A stretch of DNA of 37,688 nucleotides from an uncultured Chloroflexota bacterium (lineage in GTDB: Bacteria; Chloroflexota; UBA11872; UBA12225), in the NCBI GenBank assembly GCA_902805635.1, contig CADCTC010000209.1:813-38500 (forward strand), read 5' to 3'. Shown here in pieces: positions 30,660 through 37,688 of this stretch. Within the stretch, counting starts at the first letter, position 1; each line of letters starts with the position of its first letter. Both the position numbers and the translations under genes were made by a program. The notes below the pieces were generated by a model. It searched no databases. It was not told the origin of the DNA and was given only the letters and a program-made list of their open reading frames with translations.

Positions 30660-31556
30660 TCAATTCATCCTACCCATCTGGCGCCAGAGCTTGTCGGCGG
30701 CTTCGGCGACGCCCTCGGCATCGGGGGCGCCCTGGGCCAGGCGGGCATAGAGCTTGAGGTCGAACCAGGCGGGGCCGGGCATGTTCATCTGGGCCAGGAT
30801 CAGGCCGCGGTCGCGCACCTGGTCCAGTGACGGATTGAGCAAGAGCAGGCGCTCCACGGCTGACAGCGCCTTGGGGAGCGGGCCGCGCACGCGATAGGCC
30901 TGCTTGAGGTTGGTGAGCACGCGGGCCAGGATCTGCTTCTTGGCGGCGGGCTGGAGGAACTCGGACGGGAGCTGGCCGCGCTCCTCAGGGGTGAGTCGCC
31001 GGCCGCGGCTGTAGGGGTCCACCAATGCGCTGAAATGCTCGCCACGGAACTCGGCGATGAAGTGGCCGGGCAGGCCAATGCCGGCAGCGTCGAAGCCCGC
31101 GCGGCGCGCCACCTCCATGTAGAGCACAGAGAGGGTGATCGGCATGCCCCGCTTCCGGTCGAGCACGTCATTCAGGAAGCTGCAGCGCGGCTGGTAATAC
31201 GGGTGGAACTGCTCGTCGATCGGGTCACCCTGGAAACCCTCTTCTTCGAAGAGCACCTGGTGCAGGGCGCGCAGCGCCGCTTCGTCAGGGTTGGCGGTTT
31301 CTGCGCGGGCGGACGTGCGGGCCAAGACGGAAACCCGCGCCGCTAGGTCGTCCAGGCGGGAGAGGTAGGCGGGCACGTCGAGGCCAGGGTACTCCTCGGC
31401 CGCGATCTGCAGGCACGCTTCGGCGAGATCAATACCTTCTTCCGGCCGGCGGGCAAGTAACGTGAACCGCTGGCGCGCGGCCGCGATCTGCGCCTGCTGC
31501 TCCTGGGCGCGCTCGGCATCGCCGCCTGAGCTGCCGGGATCCGGCTCCGGGGACAT
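30660..31556 (-). CDS. SirB1/transglutaminase-like family protein
   Basis: From ATG 31556 the 298-residue product has the transglutaminase-like core of the SirB1 family: SFLNDVLDRKRGMPITLSVLYMEVARRAG, then IGLPGHFIAEF and VDPYSRGRRLTPEE. The C-terminal part is a TPR-like helical region (VLTNLKQAYRVRGPLPKALSAVERLLLLNP). The Cys of classical transglutaminases is not present at the usual place (the segment reads PITLSVLY), as in most of the family, so no enzyme activity is implied. Function unknown. The start lacks a good ribosome binding site; ATG 31616 upstream is an alternative. Confidence 0.82.
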   Translation of the reverse strand: MSPEPDPGSSGGDAERAQEQQAQIAAARQRFTLLARRPEEGIDLAEACLQIAAEEYPGLDVPAYLSRLDDLAARVSVLARTSARAETANPDEAALRALHQVLFEEEGFQGDPIDEQFHPYYQPRCSFLNDVLDRKRGMPITLSVLYMEVARRAGFDAAGIGLPGHFIAEFRGEHFSALVDPYSRGRRLTPEERGQLPSEFLQPAAKKQILARVLTNLKQAYRVRGPLPKALSAVERLLLLNPSLDQVRDRGLILAQMNMPGPAWFDLKLYARLAQGAPDAEGVAEAADKLWRQMGRMN

Positions 31557-31611
31557 GGCTGGGTTGTACCGCACGACGCGCGCCAGGCAGCCGTGGGTGA
31601 CGTACTTCACA

Positions 31612-31635
31612 CGCATCCGTCCCTTGACGGATGCG
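31612..31635. repeat. 9-bp palindrome CGCATCCGT/ACGGATGCG
   Basis: CGCATCCGT (31612-31620) and ACGGATGCG (31627-31635) form a perfect stem with loop CCCTTG between divergent genes. Probably one of several families of dispersed hairpin repeats; an operator role is possible. Confidence 0.5.
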
Positions 31636-31653
31636 GGCTACGTATGAACACGC

Positions 31654-33147
31654 ATGGTGCGTACCGAGCTTGAGCCGCCCCCTATCGTCGCCCAGCTGCG
31701 CGCTGGGCTGCTAGGAGCGGCCGCGGAAGTAGACGTGGATGAGGACAGTCCGGGGCGCGTGGGGGTGGGATCACTGATTGGGACCGCGGCGGATGAGGCA
31801 TGGCTGGCTGCTCTAAGCGATACTGAGAGCAGCCAGATGATTAGGGTCCTGGTTGTGGACGAGGCGGCGGGGCTGCAGCAGCGGATCAGCACCGCATTTT
31901 CGGCGCATGCCGACCTGGAACAGGTGGGCGGCGTCCTGGGCGCGGCCGATGCAATGGAAGCGATTCCGACGCTGATGCCGGACATCGTGGTGCTCAGCAT
32001 GGATTTGCCCAGCGGTATCGGCAAGCTGGGCGCGGCGGGCGGTGCCGGTGGCAGCGCCACAAGTGGACAGCCGGGACACCCCGGCGGGGCGGTGCTGGCC
32101 GAGGAGATCGCCACGCGGTTCCCGTTCGTCTCGGTGATCATGACATCGCGCAACGGCGAGCCCGAGCAGCTGCGCCGGGCCATGATGGCGGGGGCGCGCC
32201 ACTTCCTGGTGAAGCCGTTTACGGACGCGGAGTTGGTGGAGGGCATCCGCAGCGTCCACCGCCTGGACGAATCGCGGCGCACGGCGCACAACGGCCCCGC
32301 GCTGGCCTCCGTGCCGCCCCCGCCGCGCGCCGCGACGCCGGCCGTGCGCAACGGGCAGATCTTCACCTTCTACTCGGCCAAGGGTGGGGCGGGATGCACC
32401 ACAATCGCGTGCAACACGGCGGTGGCGCTCAAGCGGATGACCGGCAAGGACGTGGCCATCTTCGACTGCGGGCTGCTGTTCGGGGATGTGGGGGTGGTGA
32501 TGAACCTGAACCCGCGCTCGACGATCGTGGACCTGGTGCCGCAGATGGAGGCGCACTCGGGGCCGCTCGACCCGGAGTTTCTCTCCCAGATGATGGTGCC
32601 GCACGCGTCCGGAGTGAAGGTGCTGCTCGCGCCGTCGTCGCCGGAGAAGGCGGAGCTGGTGACCGCCGAGCACATCCACCGCGTGCTGACGGCGCTGCGC
32701 GACCAGTTTGACTACGTGGTGATCGACACGTGGCCGACGTTCGAAGAACGCATCCTGGGGGTGCTGGATGCGGCGGACAAGATCGTGGTGCCGGCGACCC
32801 TGGAAATGCCGGCGATCAAGAACAGCAAGCTGCTGCTGGACGTGACCAGCGCGCTGGCCTACCCACCGGAGAAGGTGGTGCTGGTCCTGAACCGGGCCGA
32901 CAGCCGGGGCGGCATCCGCGTGCAGGACGTGGAGCAGATCCTCCAGAAACAGTTCGCCGTGGAGATCGTCTCCGACGGCCGCCTGACGACGGTGAGCTTG
33001 AACGAAGGCGTGCCGTTCGTGATGACGCAGCCCGACGCGGCCATCTCACGCGACATCATGCGGCTGGCGACGCAGCTGGGTGGCCTGGAGCCCGTGGGAG
33101 AGGCCAAGCCCAAGCGCGGCCTGCTGCGCAGCGTCTTCGGGGGCTAG
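31654..33147 (+). CDS. CpaE/TadZ-like ATPase with degenerate receiver domain
   Basis: The 497-residue protein has an unassigned N-terminal stretch (1-60), an atypical receiver domain (about 62-205) and a MinD/ParA-type ATPase domain (about 235-480). The receiver site reads IVVLSMDLP, with S115 where a phospho-Asp is expected, and contains a Gly-rich insertion. The ATPase has a deviant Walker A, SAKGGAGCTTIA (K243), in which the second lysine is Cys, as is common in CpaE/TadZ. Later segments are VAIFDCGLLFGDVGVV, YVVIDTWPTFEE and VVLVLNRADS. CpaE/TadZ localise Tad pilus machinery, but no other pilus gene lies here. ATG 31837 (residue 62) is an alternative start. Confidence 0.85.
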   Translation: MVRTELEPPPIVAQLRAGLLGAAAEVDVDEDSPGRVGVGSLIGTAADEAWLAALSDTESSQMIRVLVVDEAAGLQQRISTAFSAHADLEQVGGVLGAADAMEAIPTLMPDIVVLSMDLPSGIGKLGAAGGAGGSATSGQPGHPGGAVLAEEIATRFPFVSVIMTSRNGEPEQLRRAMMAGARHFLVKPFTDAELVEGIRSVHRLDESRRTAHNGPALASVPPPPRAATPAVRNGQIFTFYSAKGGAGCTTIACNTAVALKRMTGKDVAIFDCGLLFGDVGVVMNLNPRSTIVDLVPQMEAHSGPLDPEFLSQMMVPHASGVKVLLAPSSPEKAELVTAEHIHRVLTALRDQFDYVVIDTWPTFEERILGVLDAADKIVVPATLEMPAIKNSKLLLDVTSALAYPPEKVVLVLNRADSRGGIRVQDVEQILQKQFAVEIVSDGRLTTVSLNEGVPFVMTQPDAAISRDIMRLATQLGGLEPVGEAKPKRGLLRSVFGG

Positions 33148-33149
33148 CT

Positions 33150-33173
33150 GTCCCTCTCCTATGGGAGAGGGAC
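33150..33173 (+). terminator. 10-bp hairpin GTCCCTCTCC/GGAGAGGGAC
   Basis: Perfect stem (33150-33159 with 33164-33173) around TATG, starting 2 nt after the CpaE-like stop. It has no T tract and resembles the widespread CCCTCTCC-type palindromic repeat; it may serve as terminator. Confidence 0.5.
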
Positions 33174-33223
33174 TGCGCGAAGCGCAGGGTAAGGTCCGGC
33201 ACCCACACCCGGCGAAACGGGGC

Positions 33224-33229
33224 TATAAT
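33224..33229 (+). promoter_or_regulatory. Candidate -10 box of clpC
   Basis: A consensus TATAAT lies 65 nt upstream of the clpC ATG. No TTGACA-like -35 is visible at the right distance. This is the best -10 match in the window. Confidence 0.45.
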
Positions 33230-33294
33230 CGGCTTCGACTGTTGCTGTCGTAGTCGTGTTAGCTGTGCGGGTGAACCAGTGAGTTACTAGGGAC

Positions 33295-35811
<2,517 letters not shown>

Positions 35812-35827
35812 CCGGTTGTCGGAAGGG

Positions 35828-36907
35828 CTACTTCCAGTCGATGACGACGCCGAGGTGTTGTTCGGGGTGGTCGGTGAGCGCGTCGAAGATGGGGAGCGCG
35901 TCCGCGGCGGGGAGGTGATGGGTGACGAGGCCGTCGGTGAGCAGGCGGCGCTGGCGCATGAGCTCCAGGCAGAGACGGAGCTGGACGGGCATGGTGAAGC
36001 GGGGGTGCGGGCTACCTGGCTGGTCGGCGGTGCGGGCGTGGGCGCCGATGAGGCTGACGCCCTTGCGGTGCACGTCTGAGTAGGGGTCGATCTCGAGCCG
36101 GCCGCGCGGGCTGCCGAGCAGGACAACGCGGCCGAAGTCGGCGGCGACCTTGAGCGCGGTGTCGATCACCTGCGGGCTGCCAGTCGCTTCGATGGCGACG
36201 TCGACGCCGCGTCCGTGGGTGCGCTCCATGATGGTGGTGAGGGGATCCTGGGAACGCGGGTTGACGGTGTGGCTCTCGCCCTCCTGGGCAGCGTCGTTGC
36301 CGCCGTGGTTGCCGTGGTTGCCGTGGTGGCGGGCAAGGTCGAGGCGTGAGTCGATCAGATCGACCGCAACTGTCAGGACGGCGCCTTCGAGGCGCGCGTG
36401 CTGGCGGGCAAACTGGCCGACAAGCCCCTGGCCGAAAACGGCCACGGTGTCGCCGAGCGTGACGCGCGCCAGGCGGACTCCCTGCATCGCGATTGCGGCC
36501 AGGCGGGCGAGGCAGCCCTGCTCGAAGGTGACGCCCTCCGGCACCGGGGCCAGGAGTCCCGTGGCGCTGTCCACGACAACGTGCGAGGCATGAGGGGCCG
36601 AGGCGGCGACGCGGTCGCCTGCCCGGTAGGCGGTGACGGCGCTGCCGGTGGCCAGCACGGTGCCGGCCAGGGAGTAGCCGGGGTGGTGGGGCATCCTGGG
36701 GTAGGTGGAGCCGGGGATGGTGTAGTCGATGTGGCTGCCGCTGTAGATGGCGATCTCGGTACCGGCGCTGACGAGACTGCACGCGGTGCGGATCAGTAGG
36801 TCGTGGGGCCGCAGCCCTTCCGGCGCGGGGATGGGGACCTCTTCACAGGCGACACGTCGCACTTCAGGGAAGACGATGCGCCGCGCGGTGCCGCCGGTGG
36901 TGCTCAC
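35828..36907 (-). CDS. Zinc-type medium-chain dehydrogenase/reductase
   Basis: From GTG 36907 (AGAGGA 8 nt upstream) the protein has 359 residues. The GroES-like N-terminal half has LVSAGTEIAIYSGSH, HHPGYSLAGTVLATG and YRAGDRVAA; the Rossmann half has VAVFGQGLVGQFARQHA, AIEATGSPQVI and RVVLLGSPRG. The EVPIP/LVSAGTE style matches a group of medium-chain dehydrogenases often linked to sugar or cyclitol metabolism, frequently beside Gfo/Idh/MocA enzymes. In the cofactor domain an unusual HHGNHGNHGGND insert replaces the normal short turn after DLAR; it is encoded by a 9-nt tandem repeat. Substrate unknown. Confidence 0.85.
   Translation of the reverse strand: MSTTGGTARRIVFPEVRRVACEEVPIPAPEGLRPHDLLIRTACSLVSAGTEIAIYSGSHIDYTIPGSTYPRMPHHPGYSLAGTVLATGSAVTAYRAGDRVAASAPHASHVVVDSATGLLAPVPEGVTFEQGCLARLAAIAMQGVRLARVTLGDTVAVFGQGLVGQFARQHARLEGAVLTVAVDLIDSRLDLARHHGNHGNHGGNDAAQEGESHTVNPRSQDPLTTIMERTHGRGVDVAIEATGSPQVIDTALKVAADFGRVVLLGSPRGRLEIDPYSDVHRKGVSLIGAHARTADQPGSPHPRFTMPVQLRLCLELMRQRRLLTDGLVTHHLPAADALPIFDALTDHPEQHLGVVIDWK
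36303..36329. repeat. 9-nt tandem repeat inside the dehydrogenase gene
   Basis: CCGTGGTTG occurs at 36303-36311 and 36312-36320, then CCGTGGTGG at 36321-36329. On the coding strand it encodes the His-Gly-Asn repeat. Slippage could change the protein length by steps of three residues without a frameshift. Confidence 0.7.
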
Positions 36908-37029
36908 TGGATGTGTCCTCTGCGGCGCACGGTACCACAGGTGGCCCCGCGGCCAAGTACGCGGAGGCGCGCGGCGCGACTCATCGTCGGAAGTCCTGGT
37001 TTGGCAGCGACCATGGCGCGCTTCGCGGC

Positions 37030-37035
37030 TATACT
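37030..37035 (+). promoter_or_regulatory. Candidate -10 box of the DUF2585 gene
   Basis: TATACT ends 9 nt before the GTG at 37045. TTGGCA at 37001 is 23 nt upstream, too far for a standard promoter. Consistent with a leaderless start. Confidence 0.35.
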
Positions 37036-37044
37036 GCCTGCCGG

Positions 37045-37641
37045 GTGGCACGGGGTTTCGAGCAGAGCGGACGCATCCAGCGTGTGCCACTGAGGGTGTG
37101 GCTGCTCGCCGCGGTTGCGGTGGTGGGCATCCAGGCGGTGGCGCTGCTGGCGATGGGGCGGGTGCCGATCTGTACGTGCGGGTACGTGAAGCTGTGGCAT
37201 GGGGTCACGTTCAGCGCGGAGAACTCGCAACACATCACGGACTGGTACACGCCTTCGCACGTCATCCACGGGTTTCTCTTCTACGCGCTGACCTGGCTGA
37301 TTGGCCGTCGCTGGCCGGTAGGGCTGCGGCTGGTGCTGGCGCTGCTGCTAGAAGGCGCCTGGGAGCTGCTGGAGAACACGGATGCCGTGATCGACCGCTA
37401 CCGCGCGGCGACCATCGCGCTGGACTACTACGGCGATAGCGTGCTCAACTCAGTCTCGGACGTGCTGGCGTGCGCGTTCGGCTTCTGGCTGGCGCGGCGG
37501 CTGCCTACCGGTGTCACTGTGGCGCTGACAATCGTGATGGAGCTGGTGGTCGGCTACCTCATCCGGGATAACCTGACGCTGAACGTGATCATTCTCGTCC
37601 ATCCTGTGGAGTGGATCAAGACCTGGCAAGGCGGAGGGTGA
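37045..37641 (+). CDS. DUF2585 (UPF0314) membrane protein
   Basis: The product (198 residues from GTG 37045) matches the DUF2585 family: GRVPICTCGYVKLWHGVTFS, ENSQHITDWYTPSHVIHGF, EGAWELLENTDAVIDRYR, ALDYYGDSVLNSVSDVLA, and GYLIRDNLTLNVIILVHPVE. It has about five membrane helices, the first at WLLAAVAVVGIQAVALLA. The family has no known function; the conserved His, Glu and Asp residues near the membrane suggest an enzyme, which is speculation. GTG 37084 is an alternative start and gives a more usual N-terminus. About 47 nt of non-coding sequence follows to the window edge. Confidence 0.88.
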   Translation: MARGFEQSGRIQRVPLRVWLLAAVAVVGIQAVALLAMGRVPICTCGYVKLWHGVTFSAENSQHITDWYTPSHVIHGFLFYALTWLIGRRWPVGLRLVLALLLEGAWELLENTDAVIDRYRAATIALDYYGDSVLNSVSDVLACAFGFWLARRLPTGVTVALTIVMELVVGYLIRDNLTLNVIILVHPVEWIKTWQGGG

Positions 37642-37688
37642 GGCGTAGGCTCGACAAGATCCGACGACACGCGATCCCCCTCCAACGG

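Overview
The window is a very GC-rich bacterial chromosome segment. Several traits point to Chloroflexota, possibly a Thermomicrobia-like or uncultured lineage: a B12-domain-less methylmalonyl-CoA mutase large subunit, a split acyl-CoA carboxylase, secreted proteins carrying the FGYP/RARLE repeat domain, a GT87-type membrane protein, a ClpC, and many small palindromic repeats at gene borders. This assignment is an inference; no rRNA or other phylogenetic marker was seen.

Layout. From 1 to 4 kb the window is accessory in character: a partial CxxC protein, an atypical response regulator, a secreted cupin with an LPRTG sorting tail, a small ABM-like protein behind a possible pseudoknot leader, a frameshifted small gene and a structured non-coding stretch with a perfect 22-bp palindrome. 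From 4 to 7.2 kb lies a small serine-recombinase locus: a SWIM zinc-finger protein and a 54-residue partner diverge from a ribbon-helix-helix protein, a 32-residue basic peptide and the recombinase, followed by an AT-hook protein. From 7.3 to 14.9 kb a long minus-strand run encodes, in transcription order, an HtrA-like protease, a cyclophilin, the methylmalonyl-CoA mutase large subunit, a methylmalonyl-CoA epimerase fused to MeaB, a membrane/GAF-like protein and a glycosidase-like protein. From 15 to 17.4 kb is a decaying zone: two genes truncated tail to tail, a Gfo/Idh/MocA oxidoreductase, and a toxin-antitoxin pair with both genes broken. From 17.5 to 21.6 kb is a carbohydrate-related group: an ABC solute-binding lipoprotein, a GH10 xylanase and a sulfatase. 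From 21.7 to 25.4 kb three overlapping genes encode an acyl-CoA (probably propionyl-CoA) carboxylase. The remainder is mostly housekeeping: GT87 protein, polysaccharide deacetylase, adenylosuccinate synthase, class II fructose-bisphosphate aldolase, SirB1-like protein, CpaE/TadZ-like ATPase, ClpC, a zinc-type dehydrogenase and a DUF2585 protein.

How they work together. The carboxylase, epimerase, mutase and MeaB chaperone make most of the route from propionyl-CoA through methylmalonyl-CoA to succinyl-CoA; the mutase small (cobalamin) subunit is missing from the window. No wholly new multi-gene system could be demonstrated. The most novel items are the epimerase-MeaB fusion, the small recombinase locus with its own divergent control region, the pseudoknot-like leader, the palindrome-rich non-coding stretch, and repeat elements inserted at or inside genes. 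Several frames are broken, so some could be assembly errors.
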